DNA of 64,000 bases from the NCBI RefSeq assembly GCF_001269385.1, contig NZ_CXOO01000047.1:1-64000 (forward strand). Reading direction: 5' to 3'. Origin of the DNA: Limnohabitans sp. DM1. GTDB taxonomy: Bacteria; Pseudomonadota; Gammaproteobacteria; Burkholderiales; Burkholderiaceae_C. The notes beneath the pieces were generated by a model that saw only the letters and a list, made by a program, of their open reading frames with translations, did not search any database and was not told the origin of the DNA. The position numbers were made by a program, and so were the translations under genes. The stretch's first letter is position 1. Each line of letters opens with the position of its first letter. This document shows, piece after piece, positions 24,290-33,031 of this stretch.

Positions 24290-25201
24290 TTATCCACGCA
24301 GCTTTTCAATCAATCCATTGAGTTCATCGAGCGAACCAAACTGTATCGACAGCTCGCCCATTTCTTCAATCTTGCCCAATCGCTTGACGCGTTTTTTAAC
24401 CCGCACCTCCACTTGCGCCATCAACAGGTCAGACAGTTCTTCTTCCACGCGGCGCGTGTCGCGGGATTTTTCTTTCTTGGGTTTCTGGGGAACCAGATTG
24501 AACTCGGCGCCCAGTTTTTTGGACAGGCTTTCCGCTTCACGCACCGACAGTTTTTTGGCCGATATCTGATTGGCCGCCGTGATCTGAGCCGCCTTGTCCA
24601 AAGAAAGCAATGCACGCGCATGGCCCATGTCCAGGTCCCCGGCCATGAGCATGGTTTGCACGGGCTCGGCCAGGTTCAGCAAACGCAACAAGTTGCTGGC
24701 AGCGCTGCGAGAACGGCCCACAGCTTGCGCAGCAGACTCGTGCGTCAGGCCAAACTCCTTGATCAGGCGGTGCAGGCCTTGCGCTTCTTCCAGCGGGTTG
24801 AGGTCTTCACGTTGAATGTTTTCAATCAGCGCCATAGCCGCTGCGGCCTCATTGGGCACGTCGCGCACCAGCACCGGCACACTGTCCAGACCGGCCAGCT
24901 TGGAGGCGCGAAAGCGCCGCTCGCCCGCGATGATTTCGTACTTGCCTGCATTGAGGCCGTCACTGAGTTGACGCACCAAAATCGGCTGCATGATGCCTTG
25001 GGCCTTGATGGATTCGGCCAACTCGTACAAGGCGCCCTCGTCCATGCGGGTGCGCGGCTGGTACATGCCGGGCACCATCTGGTCGAGCTTGAGCTGACTG
25101 GGCACGCCGCTTTCGGCGCTGCCCAGGGGCGGGTCTTCCACAGTGGGGCCCAGCAGGGCTTCGAGTCCTCGGCCAAGGCCTTTGGGTTTTTTGGTGACCA
25201 T
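24290..25201 (-). CDS. parB: chromosome partitioning protein ParB
   Basis: 303 residues. Starts KKPKGLGRGLEALLG, the usual ParB leader. The CTPase/ParB-Srx domain includes MYQPRTRMDEGALYELAES, IMQPILVRQL and the GERRFRASKLAGL box near 88. The helix-turn-helix follows (LTHESAAQAVGRSRSAASNL). The C-terminal dimer domain is basic then hydrophobic. The ATG at 25201 has AAGGA six bases upstream and overlaps the previous stop. Four matching parS-like sites lie 2.7-4.1 kb upstream. ParB loads on parS and, with ParA, segregates the origin region. Confidence 0.95.
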   Translation of the reverse strand: MVTKKPKGLGRGLEALLGPTVEDPPLGSAESGVPSQLKLDQMVPGMYQPRTRMDEGALYELAESIKAQGIMQPILVRQLSDGLNAGKYEIIAGERRFRASKLAGLDSVPVLVRDVPNEAAAAMALIENIQREDLNPLEEAQGLHRLIKEFGLTHESAAQAVGRSRSAASNLLRLLNLAEPVQTMLMAGDLDMGHARALLSLDKAAQITAANQISAKKLSVREAESLSKKLGAEFNLVPQKPKKEKSRDTRRVEEELSDLLMAQVEVRVKKRVKRLGKIEEMGELSIQFGSLDELNGLIEKLRG

Positions 25202-25203
25202 GG

Positions 25204-25737
25204 TCATTCCTTCATGAGTTTTTGCAAAAGCGCATGGCCTTGTGGCCAATGGCCCAACGAGGTGTCTGCGTTGATGTGTCCAGTCTGCCCGGCATCGACC
25301 CACTGGGCACCCCAGTCATGGGCCAGTGCTTGGGCGCGATCTGAGCGGCAAAAGGGATCGTTTTGACTGCCCACCAAGATACTGGCAAATGGCAGCCGCT
25401 GGCGCACGATGGGTGACCAGCCGGGCAATCGCTCTTTGAGTTCGGGCGCCTCTGTATCTCCGGGTGCCACAAGCAAAGCGCCCTGGACACGCTGGCTGTG
25501 CGCGGACAATGCGGCCCAAGCCGCCACCAAGATGCAGCCCAGGCTGTGGGCCACGAACACCACTTGGCCGGGCGCATCAATGACCACTTCATCAAGACGT
25601 GCCAACCAATCGCCTCGCTTTGGGCGCAGCCAATCGTTTTGCACCACTTCGGTGTAGCCATGTTCGCGCACCCAATGCATTTGCCAGTGATCAGGACCAC
25701 TGCCTTGCCAGCCGGGCAAAATCAAAACGCTTGTCAT
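25204..25737 (-). CDS. RBBP9/YdeN-type alpha/beta hydrolase
   Basis: 177 residues. The serine-hydrolase family starts with VLILPGWQGSGPDHWQMHWV. The nucleophile elbow is VFVAHSLGCILVAAWA (Ser about 84), and the C-terminal His is in GQTGHINADTSLGHWPQG. These small hydrolases have esterase activity of unclear biological role. The gene sits between parA and parB, 22 bases after parA, and overlaps the parB leader, so it is part of the partition operon. Whether it has anything to do with segregation is unknown. Confidence 0.88.
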   Translation of the reverse strand: MTSVLILPGWQGSGPDHWQMHWVREHGYTEVVQNDWLRPKRGDWLARLDEVVIDAPGQVVFVAHSLGCILVAAWAALSAHSQRVQGALLVAPGDTEAPELKERLPGWSPIVRQRLPFASILVGSQNDPFCRSDRAQALAHDWGAQWVDAGQTGHINADTSLGHWPQGHALLQKLMKE

Positions 25738-25759
25738 GGCTTGGGTGTCCAGCGTGCTG

Positions 25760-26530
25760 TCAGAGTGTGGGAGCACGTCTGACCAACTCTTGTGCAAATT
25801 CAACATAGGCCTGGCTGCCCCGTGCAGCAGCATCGAACACCACACCCGGCAAGCCATAGCTGGGCGCTTCGGCCAATCGCACATTGCGCGGGATGACGGA
25901 GTCAAACACCTTGTCGCCAAAATGTGCCTTGAGCTGGTCGCTCACCTGCATTTGCAAGGTGATGCGCGGGTCGAACATCACGCGCAGCAAGCCGATGATT
26001 TTCAGGTCCCGGTTCATGTTGGCATGCACTTGCTTGATGGTGTTGACCAGATCGGTCAGGCCTTCCAGCGCAAAATACTCGCACTGCATGGGCACGATCA
26101 CGCCATGGGCTGCACACAAGCCGTTCAAGGTCAGCATGGACAAGGATGGCGGGCAGTCTATGAGGATGAAGTCGTATTGGGCATCCACGGCTGCCAAAGC
26201 GGTTTTCAAGCGTTGGTCGCGACGATCGAGTTGAACCAACTCCACCTCAGCACCGGCCAATTCACGGTTGGCACACAAGACGTGGTAGCCGCATTTTTCG
26301 GCCAGCACGACCGCTTCGCGCACCGATGCCGATTCCAACAACACGTCATACACACTCATGCTTTGTTGACGCTTGTCGATGCCCGAACCCATGGTGGCGT
26401 TGCCCTGGGGGTCCAGATCCACCAGCAAGACGCGCTGCCCGACCTTGGCCAGGCCTGCGGCCAAATTGACAGAGGTGGTTGTTTTACCGACGCCACCCTT
26501 TTGGTTGGCGATACAAAAAATTTTGGCCAT
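25760..26530 (-). CDS. parA: chromosome partitioning ATPase ParA
   Basis: 256 residues. The deviant Walker A motif NQKGGVGKTTTSVNLA is at residue 9, switch I is LLVDLDPQGNATMGSG and Walker B is DFILIDCPPSLSMLTLNG. No N-terminal helix-turn-helix, so it is the short chromosomal ParA/Soj type. It binds DNA non-specifically in the ATP form and pulls ParB-parS complexes. First gene of the parA-hydrolase-parB unit, probably co-transcribed with the LysE-type genes upstream. Confidence 0.95.
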   Translation of the reverse strand: MAKIFCIANQKGGVGKTTTSVNLAAGLAKVGQRVLLVDLDPQGNATMGSGIDKRQQSMSVYDVLLESASVREAVVLAEKCGYHVLCANRELAGAEVELVQLDRRDQRLKTALAAVDAQYDFILIDCPPSLSMLTLNGLCAAHGVIVPMQCEYFALEGLTDLVNTIKQVHANMNRDLKIIGLLRVMFDPRITLQMQVSDQLKAHFGDKVFDSVIPRNVRLAEAPSYGLPGVVFDAAARGSQAYVEFAQELVRRAPTL

Positions 26531-26549
26531 GTTGTCGCGTCCGGTTCAG

Positions 26550-27167
26550 TTATTTGGAAATGGCCAGCTTGATGCCAAAGCCGATGAGAAACAAGCCCGC
26601 CAGCTTTTCGAGCCAACGGCCGATCATGGGATTCGCCCGCATTTTGGCAGCCAGATAGTGGGTCAACATGGTCATGGCCAATCCATATAAAAAAGTCAAA
26701 GCAGCGATGGTGCCCGCCATGACACCAAAGCTGATCAGGCCCCCATGCGTTTTGGGGTCCACAAATAAAGGGAAAAATGCCATGTAGAACACGATGGCCT
26801 TGGGGTTGAGCAAGGTGATGGCCACGGCTTGCTGAAAATAATGCCGGGGCCGGATGTTCAAAACCGGCGCATCACCCGGTTTGGACGTCCACATCTTCCA
26901 GCCCAGCCAGGCCAAATACAGTGCACCCGCCCACTGCACGGCGGTAAAAGCTGTGGGGTAGGTGGCCAACACTGTGGCCACACCGGCCACTGCCAGCCAC
27001 ATGAGCACCTGATCCCCGGCGATGACGCCCATGGTGGCGCCCAAGCCACCGGCGATGCCGCCCTTGCTGGTCGATGTGATGAGCGCCAAATTGCCCGGGC
27101 CGGGTATGGCCAAAAACAGAACAATTGCAGCAACAAATGCACCGTAGTCTGATATCCCAAAGAACAT
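26550..27167 (-). CDS. LysE/RhtB-family exporter, copy 1
   Basis: 205 residues, about six membrane helices. The family signature PGPGNLALITSTSKGG is near 22-37, followed by GVIAGDQVLMWLAVAGVA, YLAWLGWKMW and ITLLNPKAIVFYMAFFPLFV. Such proteins export amino acids or homoserine lactones across the inner membrane. AAGGATC precedes the ATG. It is about two-thirds identical by eye to the next gene, so the pair is a tandem duplication. Confidence 0.9.
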   Translation of the reverse strand: MFFGISDYGAFVAAIVLFLAIPGPGNLALITSTSKGGIAGGLGATMGVIAGDQVLMWLAVAGVATVLATYPTAFTAVQWAGALYLAWLGWKMWTSKPGDAPVLNIRPRHYFQQAVAITLLNPKAIVFYMAFFPLFVDPKTHGGLISFGVMAGTIAALTFLYGLAMTMLTHYLAAKMRANPMIGRWLEKLAGLFLIGFGIKLAISK

Positions 27168-27208
27168 GTGATCCTTTCAGAAAAGTGAGATGGTCTGGCG
27201 TTTAAAAC

Positions 27209-27823
27209 TCATTTCGTCACAAGCAACTTGAAACCAAATCCAATCAAACACAAGCCTGCCAGCTTCTGCAGAAAACCGGTGATCTTGAGATTGGCACGCA
27301 AACGCTGAGCCATGTGATGTGTGACAAGCACGACCCCCAAACAGTACACGCCCCCCAATACCGCGATGGTTGCCGCCATCACTGCAAAAGTGATCCAGCC
27401 TTGGTGATGAACGGGATCGATGAACTGTGGGAAAAACGCGAAATAAAACATGATCGCTTTGGGGTTCAGCAAGGTGATCAGCATGGTTTCACTGAAATAG
27501 CGCCCAGACCGTATGTCCAAGGCAGGGCCTTCGCCTGGCTTGGCCGTGATCATCTTGAAACCCAACCAGCCCAAATAAGCAGCCCCAAGCCACTGCAAAA
27601 GCATGAACATGTTTGGCAGTGTTTTGAGCAAAGCCGCCACACCCGCCACAGTGAGCCACAGCAAAATTTGATCACCCAGCAACAAGCCGAGCACGGATGC
27701 AATGCCCCCGGATATCCCCCCTTTGCTGGTGGAGGTGATCAGCGCAAGATTCCCTGGCCCAGGCAATATGAGCAAAAGTACAAAAGCAGCTGCAAATGCG
27801 CCGTAGTCCGAGATGCCAAACAT
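27209..27823 (-). CDS. LysE/RhtB-family exporter, copy 2
   Basis: 204 residues. Same plan as its neighbour: PGPGNLALITSTSKGG near 21-36, LLLGDQILLWLTVAGVA, YLGWLGFKMI, ITLLNPKAIMFYFAFFPQFI. The identical signature and the shared N-terminal F-G-I-S-D-Y-G-A-F point to recent duplication. Substrate unknown. Transcription probably starts just upstream, where a parS site lies at 27890. Confidence 0.9.
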   Translation of the reverse strand: MFGISDYGAFAAAFVLLLILPGPGNLALITSTSKGGISGGIASVLGLLLGDQILLWLTVAGVAALLKTLPNMFMLLQWLGAAYLGWLGFKMITAKPGEGPALDIRSGRYFSETMLITLLNPKAIMFYFAFFPQFIDPVHHQGWITFAVMAATIAVLGGVYCLGVVLVTHHMAQRLRANLKITGFLQKLAGLCLIGFGFKLLVTK

Positions 27824-27889
27824 GTGAATTTTTTCTGGAGAATTTCACAAGTGTAAGTGATGGACCGTTTTGAAAACCCCTGAACCAAG

Positions 27890-27905
27890 TGTTTCACGTG
27901 AAACT
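27890..27905. promoter_or_regulatory. parS site 1
   Basis: TGTTTCACGTGAAACT, 15 of 16 bases of the TGTTTCACGTGAAACA consensus. Lies in the promoter region of the LysE-parAB unit, so ParB binding could also affect its transcription. Confidence 0.88.
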
Positions 27906-28009
27906 CTGCTGCCAGCCCCCTTAACGATCACCCAATTCTTGCTGTTATGGGCTTGTCTACTGCCTTTGGGCTGCAAGGTTTATTGACAATTCGCGGATAC
28001 AACCAACTG

Positions 28010-28174
28010 TTTATCCGGCCCTGTGAAGTTTTCAATGCTCAAAGATGTTGCAGGTCGTTGGACGAAGACCCCGACGAGAGCCTCTGCCGAAACCCAGCAT
28101 GTCGTACTCTGCGAGTACCGACCTGCGAGATGACATGTCTCACACATTTCAAACCTCAGCGTGACGGATCAATA
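28010..28174. repeat. palindromic interspersed element, GTAG-GTCGG family, copy 5
   Basis: Left end degraded to GTTTATCCGGCCCTGTGAAG. Arms GCAGGTCGTTGGACGAAGAC and GTCGTACTCTGCGAGTACC. The right end ATCAATA is intact. It fills the rsmG-lysE gap together with parS site 1. Confidence 0.85.
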
Positions 28175-28178
28175 AGCA

Positions 28179-28817
28179 TCAAACAGGCTTCATCCAGATC
28201 ATGCAACGTTCGACATCGAGCCCAGGCACCGAGAGTGGTTCCACGTGAAACACTTTCACATTGGTGGGCAGCCCGTCGATCTCTGCCTGCGGATGTTTGC
28301 CTTTCATGGCCATCCAAACCCCCTGCCCGGCCAGCGCGCTGCGCGACCAGCTCACAAAGTCCGGCAACGAGGCGAAGGCTCGGCAGCAGATCACATCGAA
28401 CGGGCCTGTCAGCGTTTCGACACGGGCATGGATGCCACGCAAATTGGGCAGCTTGAGGGTAGCTGCCACCTGCTGGATGAAAGCGGCTTTTTTGCCCACG
28501 GTGTCGACACAGCTCACATCAAGTTCAGGCTGGCAGATCGCTAACACAATGCCAGGCAAACCGCCGCCAGAGCCCACGTCCAACACCTTGGCTGCCTGGC
28601 CTTGGGTGTGGCGCACCAATGGCGCGATGGCCGTGAGGCTGTCGAGGAGGTGGTAGGTCAGCATTTCATGCGGGTCACGCACGGCCGTGAGGTTGTAGAC
28701 CTTGTTCCATTTCTGGATCAGGCCAAGGTAGGCCATGAGCTGGTCCAACTGGGCAGGCGACAGATCCAGACCCAGATCGGACACACCCGCCTTCAGGGTT
28801 GCGAGCGCATCGCTCAT
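28179..28817 (-). CDS. rsmG: 16S rRNA G527 N7-methyltransferase
   Basis: 212 residues. The SAM-binding motif [17 protein letters not shown] is near 77; [25 protein letters not shown] precedes it as in all RsmG proteins, and [13 protein letters not shown] follows. It methylates N7 of G527 in 16S rRNA. The start overlaps the mnmG stop (ATGA), the conserved gidA-gidB pairing. A parS-like site lies inside the gene and encodes part of KVFHVEP. Confidence 0.95.
   Translation of the reverse strand: MSDALATLKAGVSDLGLDLSPAQLDQLMAYLGLIQKWNKVYNLTAVRDPHEMLTYHLLDSLTAIAPLVRHTQGQAAKVLDVGSGGGLPGIVLAICQPELDVSCVDTVGKKAAFIQQVAATLKLPNLRGIHARVETLTGPFDVICCRAFASLPDFVSWSRSALAGQGVWMAMKGKHPQAEIDGLPTNVKVFHVEPLSVPGLDVERCMIWMKPV
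28237..28252. promoter_or_regulatory. parS-like site 2, inside rsmG
   Basis: GGTTCCACGTGAAACA, 14 of 16 consensus bases. Weaker than the other three. Confidence 0.65.
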
Positions 28818-30784
28818 GTGGGTTGGACCTCGTGAGCCGTGCTGCGGAAGCCTTTGAAGCCACCTTTTTTCAGGTGGATCAGAAGCAGCGAAACCGAGGC
28901 AGGGGTGATGCCCGAAATACGCGAAGCCTGCCCCAAGGTTTCGGGTCGGTATTTGGCCAGCTTCTGACGGGCTTCTATCGACAAGGCGGTGACCTGCAAA
29001 TAATCCAGATCGGCCGGAAGTTTGAGGTTTTCGTAATGAGCAGACCGCTCGACCTCGTCCTTCTGGCGGTCAATGTAGCCGGAATACTTGGCAGCAATCT
29101 CGACTTGTTCGATGACAGCGTCGGACAAATCACCCAGCGTTTCACGTGAAACATCGGTGCTGATGTAGTGGCCCTCGTTCATGCCAGTCAGTTCGCCATA
29201 GCTCACGCCTGGTCGGCGCAGCAGATCGAACAGGTTGTATTCGTGGTCAATCGACTTGCCCAACACCCGGGCTGATTCTTCGGCGGGCAGGTTGCGAGGG
29301 TTCACCCACGTGGACTTGAGGCGTTCTGTTTCACGTGAAACAGCATCGCGTTTGCGGCTGAAAGCGTCCCAGCGGGCATCATCGACCAAGCCCATCTGAC
29401 GGCCCACTTCTGTCAGGCGAGCGTCGGCGTTGTCCTCACGCAATTGCAATCTGAACTCGGCACGGCTGGTGAACATGCGGTAGGGCTCAGTGACACCTTG
29501 CGTGACCAGATCATCCACCAACACACCCAGATATGCCTGATCGCGTGCGGGCGTCCAGGCCGATTCACCCCGACATTGCAGCGCGGCATTGATGCCCGCA
29601 AACAAGCCTTGGGCAGCGGCCTCTTCGTAACCGGTTGTGCCGTTGATCTGTCCCGCAAAGAACAGGCCGTTGATCTGGCGCGTCTCAAAGCTGTTCTTCA
29701 GGGCGCGGGGGTCAAAGTAGTCGTATTCGATGGCGTAGCCGGGACGCAGGATGTGGCAGTTTTCGAGGCCCTTCATGGAGCGCACCAGGTCGTACTGGAT
29801 GTCAAACGGCAAGCTGGTCGAGATGCCGTTGGGGTAGTACTCGTTCGTCGTCAGGCCTTCAGGCTCCAGAAAAATCTGGTGGCTGTCCTTGTCGGCAAAG
29901 CGGTTGATCTTGTCTTCCACACTCGGGCAGTAACGCGGGCCCACGCCCTCGATCTTGCCGGTGAACATGGGGCTTCGGTCAAAGCCGGAGCGGATGATCT
30001 CGTGTGTGCGCTCGTTGGTGTGGGTGATCCAGCACGGCACTTGCTGCGGGTGCATGACCGCGTTGCCCATAAAGCTGAACACCGGCACGCCACCTTCCGG
30101 GTTCATGCCGCCGGGCATGCCGTCGCCAGGCTGCTCGGTGCATTGGCTGAAGTCGATGGTGCGGCCATCAAGACGCGGTGGTGTGCCGGTCTTCAGGCGC
30201 CCTTGCGGTAACTTGAGTTCCTTCAGGCGTGCTGACAGGCTCACGGCGGGCGGATCGCCTGCGCGGCCCGCCGAATAGTTCTGCAGACCCACATGGATCT
30301 TGCCGTCCAAAAAGGTGCCCGCCGTCAGCACCACCGTGCGCGAACGGAAACGGATGCCCACCTGCGTCACGGCGCCAACCACGCGGTCACCTTCGACCAT
30401 CAAATCATCCACGGCCTGCTGGAACAACCACAGGTTGGGCTGGTTTTCCAGCATGCGGCGGATGGCTGCTTTGTAGAGGATGCGGTCAGCTTGGGCTCGG
30501 GTGGCACGCACAGCCGGGCCTTTGGAGCTGTTGAGGATGCGGAACTGGATGCCGCCCTCATCCGTGGCCAGCGCCATGGCACCGCCCAAAGCGTCCACCT
30601 CTTTGACCAGGTGGCCCTTGCCAATGCCACCAATGGACGGGTTGCAGCTCATCTGCCCCAGCGTCTCGATGTTGTGGCTCAGCAAAAGCGTCTTGCTGCC
30701 CATGCGCGCTGCGGCCAATGCCGCTTCGGTGCCGGCATGGCCGCCACCGACCACGATCACGTCGAATTCTTGAGGGTAAAGCAT
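28814..30784 (-). CDS. mnmG: tRNA uridine-5-carboxymethylaminomethyl synthesis protein MnmG (GidA)
   Basis: 656 residues. FAD-binding [17 protein letters not shown] at 14, then METHOD-like [32 protein letters not shown], the GidA signature [21 protein letters not shown] and the C-terminal MnmE-binding helices ([19 protein letters not shown]). With MnmE it modifies U34 of certain tRNAs. The ATG at 30784 begins MLYPQEFDV. It leads the operon with rsmG. Two parS sites fall in its coding sequence, each encoding VSRET. Confidence 0.96.
   Translation of the reverse strand: MLYPQEFDVIVVGGGHAGTEAALAAARMGSKTLLLSHNIETLGQMSCNPSIGGIGKGHLVKEVDALGGAMALATDEGGIQFRILNSSKGPAVRATRAQADRILYKAAIRRMLENQPNLWLFQQAVDDLMVEGDRVVGAVTQVGIRFRSRTVVLTAGTFLDGKIHVGLQNYSAGRAGDPPAVSLSARLKELKLPQGRLKTGTPPRLDGRTIDFSQCTEQPGDGMPGGMNPEGGVPVFSFMGNAVMHPQQVPCWITHTNERTHEIIRSGFDRSPMFTGKIEGVGPRYCPSVEDKINRFADKDSHQIFLEPEGLTTNEYYPNGISTSLPFDIQYDLVRSMKGLENCHILRPGYAIEYDYFDPRALKNSFETRQINGLFFAGQINGTTGYEEAAAQGLFAGINAALQCRGESAWTPARDQAYLGVLVDDLVTQGVTEPYRMFTSRAEFRLQLREDNADARLTEVGRQMGLVDDARWDAFSRKRDAVSRETERLKSTWVNPRNLPAEESARVLGKSIDHEYNLFDLLRRPGVSYGELTGMNEGHYISTDVSRETLGDLSDAVIEQVEIAAKYSGYIDRQKDEVERSAHYENLKLPADLDYLQVTALSIEARQKLAKYRPETLGQASRISGITPASVSLLLIHLKKGGFKGFRSTAHEVQPT
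29138..29153. promoter_or_regulatory. parS site 3, inside mnmG
   Basis: CGTTTCACGTGAAACA, 15 of 16 consensus bases. Confidence 0.85.
29327..29342. promoter_or_regulatory. parS site 4, inside mnmG
   Basis: TGTTTCACGTGAAACA, perfect consensus palindrome. Confidence 0.93.
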
Positions 30785-30894
30785 GAAAAGTCTGCCTCGT
30801 TGAAAGGCCAAAAAAGAGGCGCCGCCTGCGCCATGGGGGCCGGCCTGCCACGGGCCGGGCTGATCTGCTTATTTTACAGGCAGGCACTTTGTCG

Positions 30895-31009
30895 GAGGTC
30901 GGTACTCGCAGAGTCCAACATTTTGGGTTTCTGCACAAGTCGATGTCGGGGTCATCGACCGCCGACCTACAACTTGATGAGCATTGAAAACTTCACAAGG
31001 CCGAGTCCA
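30895..31009. repeat. partial GTAG-GTCGG element, copy 6 (reverse orientation)
   Basis: GGTCGGTACTCGCAGAGTCC, then GTCGGGGTCATCGACC and GCCGACCTAC, and a right end GAAAACTTCACAAGGCCGAG. The left terminal repeat is missing. The remaining part of 30785-31123 is the mnmG leader and the gdhA upstream region. Confidence 0.82.
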
Positions 31010-31123
31010 TCGGTTTATGCACAAAGCGCATGATCTAACAGCCAAGAAGCCTTGGACAGGGCAACATGGCATCCGTAACATCTCGCATCACTGACGATCG
31101 GTCAGATTCACGAAAGACAAACC

Positions 31124-32434
31124 ATGTCCAACCCAGTCGCAGGTCACACCGCCAAAAGCCAACACGCCCTGCCCTCTTACCTCAATGCCGAACATCTCGG
31201 TCCCTGGGGCATTTACCTTCAACAAGTTGACCGCGTCACGCCCTATTTGGGCAAGCTTTCACGTTGGGTCGAAACCCTCAAACGTCCTAAACGTGCATTG
31301 ATCGTGGACGTGCCCATTGAACTGGACAACGGCACCATGGCCCACTTTGAGGGTTACCGTGTGCAGCACAACACCAGCAGAGGCCCCGGCAAAGGGGGCG
31401 TGCGCTTTCACCAGGATGTGACCTTGTCCGAAGTCATGGCCCTCTCAGCATGGATGTCGGTGAAAAACGCTGCGGTCAACCTGCCTTTTGGGGGCGCCAA
31501 AGGCGGCATCCGCGTCGACCCCAAAACGCTTTCACGCGGCGAACTCGAACGCCTGACACGCCGCTACACCAGCGAGATTGGCATCATCATCGGGCCCACC
31601 AAAGACATTCCTGCGCCTGACGTGAACACGAACGAACAGACCATGGCCTGGATGATGGACACCTACTCGATGAATGAAGGCTCCACGGCCACAGGCGTCG
31701 TCACAGGAAAACCCATTGCCTTGGGCGGCTCACTGGGCAGGCGTGAAGCCACCGGCCGGGGTGTGTTCACCGTGGCGCAAGAAGCAGCGCGGCACATCGG
31801 CATGGACATCCAGACCGCCCGTGTGGCCGTGCAAGGTTTTGGCAATGTCGGGGGCATCGCCGCCAAACTGTTTGCCCAAACAGGCGCCCTGGTGGTGGCT
31901 GTGCAAGACCATGGCGGCACGATTTATAGGGAAGCGGGTCTGGACGTACCTGCCCTGCTGGCGCATGTGGCCCATTCGGGCAGTGTCAAAGGGTTTGAAC
32001 ATGCCGAAGTGATCCCTGATGAACAGTTCTGGAGCGTGCGCTGCGACATCCTGATTCCGGCCGCCTTGGAGGAACAAATCACAACCGCCAACGCCTATCA
32101 AATCCAGGCACGCATGGTGATTGAAGGGGCCAACGGACCCACAACGCCAGAAGCTGACGACATCCTGCATGATCGCGGCGTCCTGGTAGTGCCCGACGTG
32201 ATTGCCAACGCAGGGGGCGTCACGGTCAGTTATTTTGAATGGGTGCAGGATTTTTCGAGCTTCTTCTGGAGCGAAGACGACATCAACGGCCGACTGGTGC
32301 GCATCTTGCGCGAAGCCTTTGCCGCCATCTGGCACGTCGCCGATGAACACCAGGTCAGCCTGCGCACCGCCACCTTCATCGTGGCGTGCTCACGCATTTT
32401 GCAAGCACGAGAGCTGCGGGGCTTGTACCCTTGA
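31124..32434 (+). CDS. gdhA: glutamate dehydrogenase (Glu/Leu/Phe/Val dehydrogenase family)
   Basis: 436 residues, the hexameric short class. Dimerisation-domain motifs: [19 protein letters not shown] and [14 protein letters not shown] (substrate and catalytic lysines), then [17 protein letters not shown]. The Rossmann domain has [15 protein letters not shown] and ends [30 protein letters not shown]. It interconverts glutamate and 2-oxoglutarate; NAD preference is common in this short class, but the cofactor is not certain. It converges with the AsnC regulator gene, three bases apart. Confidence 0.92.
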   Translation: MSNPVAGHTAKSQHALPSYLNAEHLGPWGIYLQQVDRVTPYLGKLSRWVETLKRPKRALIVDVPIELDNGTMAHFEGYRVQHNTSRGPGKGGVRFHQDVTLSEVMALSAWMSVKNAAVNLPFGGAKGGIRVDPKTLSRGELERLTRRYTSEIGIIIGPTKDIPAPDVNTNEQTMAWMMDTYSMNEGSTATGVVTGKPIALGGSLGRREATGRGVFTVAQEAARHIGMDIQTARVAVQGFGNVGGIAAKLFAQTGALVVAVQDHGGTIYREAGLDVPALLAHVAHSGSVKGFEHAEVIPDEQFWSVRCDILIPAALEEQITTANAYQIQARMVIEGANGPTTPEADDILHDRGVLVVPDVIANAGGVTVSYFEWVQDFSSFFWSEDDINGRLVRILREAFAAIWHVADEHQVSLRTATFIVACSRILQARELRGLYP

Positions 32435-32437
32435 TCT

Positions 32438-32911
32438 TCATTTGTGTGAATGCAAAGGCAAGGCCCCTGCGGCCTTGACCTCCCCCAGCGAAAAGCTGGT
32501 GTGCAGGTCTTTCACATTGGGCAAGTTCAACAACACGTCACGGGCGAACACGCTGAATGCATTCAAATCACGGCACACCACTTGCAGCTCAAAAGTGCCT
32601 GTGCCGCTGATGTAGTGACAGGAAATCACTTCCGGTATTTTGAGGATGGCTTCTTCAAGTTGACGCGTCACATCACCCCGGTTGCGCTCGGCATCCAGAC
32701 GCACAAAGGCGAACACGTCCAAGCCCACTTTGTGCCGGTCAATCTCAGCGCGATAGCCCTTGATCACTCCGGCCTCTTCAAGGGCTCGCACACGCCTCCA
32801 GCAAGGCGCTGCCGACAAGCCCACACGCTGCGCCAATTCAGCATTCGTCAATCGGCCATCTTTTTGCAGTTCATTCAAGATGGCCCAGTCAAATTTATCC
32901 AATGTTTCCAT
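32438..32911 (-). CDS. Lrp/AsnC-family transcriptional regulator
   Basis: 157 residues. N-terminal helix-turn-helix: LDKFDWAILNELQKDGRLTN, AELAQRVGLSAAPCWRRVRA. C-terminal RAM ligand domain: VFAFVRLDAERN, VISCHYISGTGTFELQVVCRD. Divergent from indolepyruvate:ferredoxin oxidoreductase with 120 bases between, so it is the likely regulator of that gene in response to an amino acid. Autoregulation is usual in the family. Confidence 0.92.
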   Translation of the reverse strand: METLDKFDWAILNELQKDGRLTNAELAQRVGLSAAPCWRRVRALEEAGVIKGYRAEIDRHKVGLDVFAFVRLDAERNRGDVTRQLEEAILKIPEVISCHYISGTGTFELQVVCRDLNAFSVFARDVLLNLPNVKDLHTSFSLGEVKAAGALPLHSHK

Positions 32912-33031
32912 AATTCAACTTTTAAAGCAAGATTCTTTCAAATCATAGGGCAAATCCTGTCACATAAAGCAAGCCTATGTCTAGGGCATCGGCCTACACT
33001 GTTCCACAAGTTTCAACTGCAGGACATTCCC

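Noticed and set aside
24256..24309. Longer N-terminus of hybrid kinase 2
   Set aside because: Would overlap the parB end by 20 bases. The extra 18 residues are polar and the ATG at 24255 is closer to the first membrane helix. Not excluded.
32450..33031. Upstream extension of the indolepyruvate oxidoreductase frame, giving a longer protein
   Set aside because: The extension is antisense to the AsnC-family gene and crosses the divergent promoter. The family N-terminus begins at the ATG at 33032.
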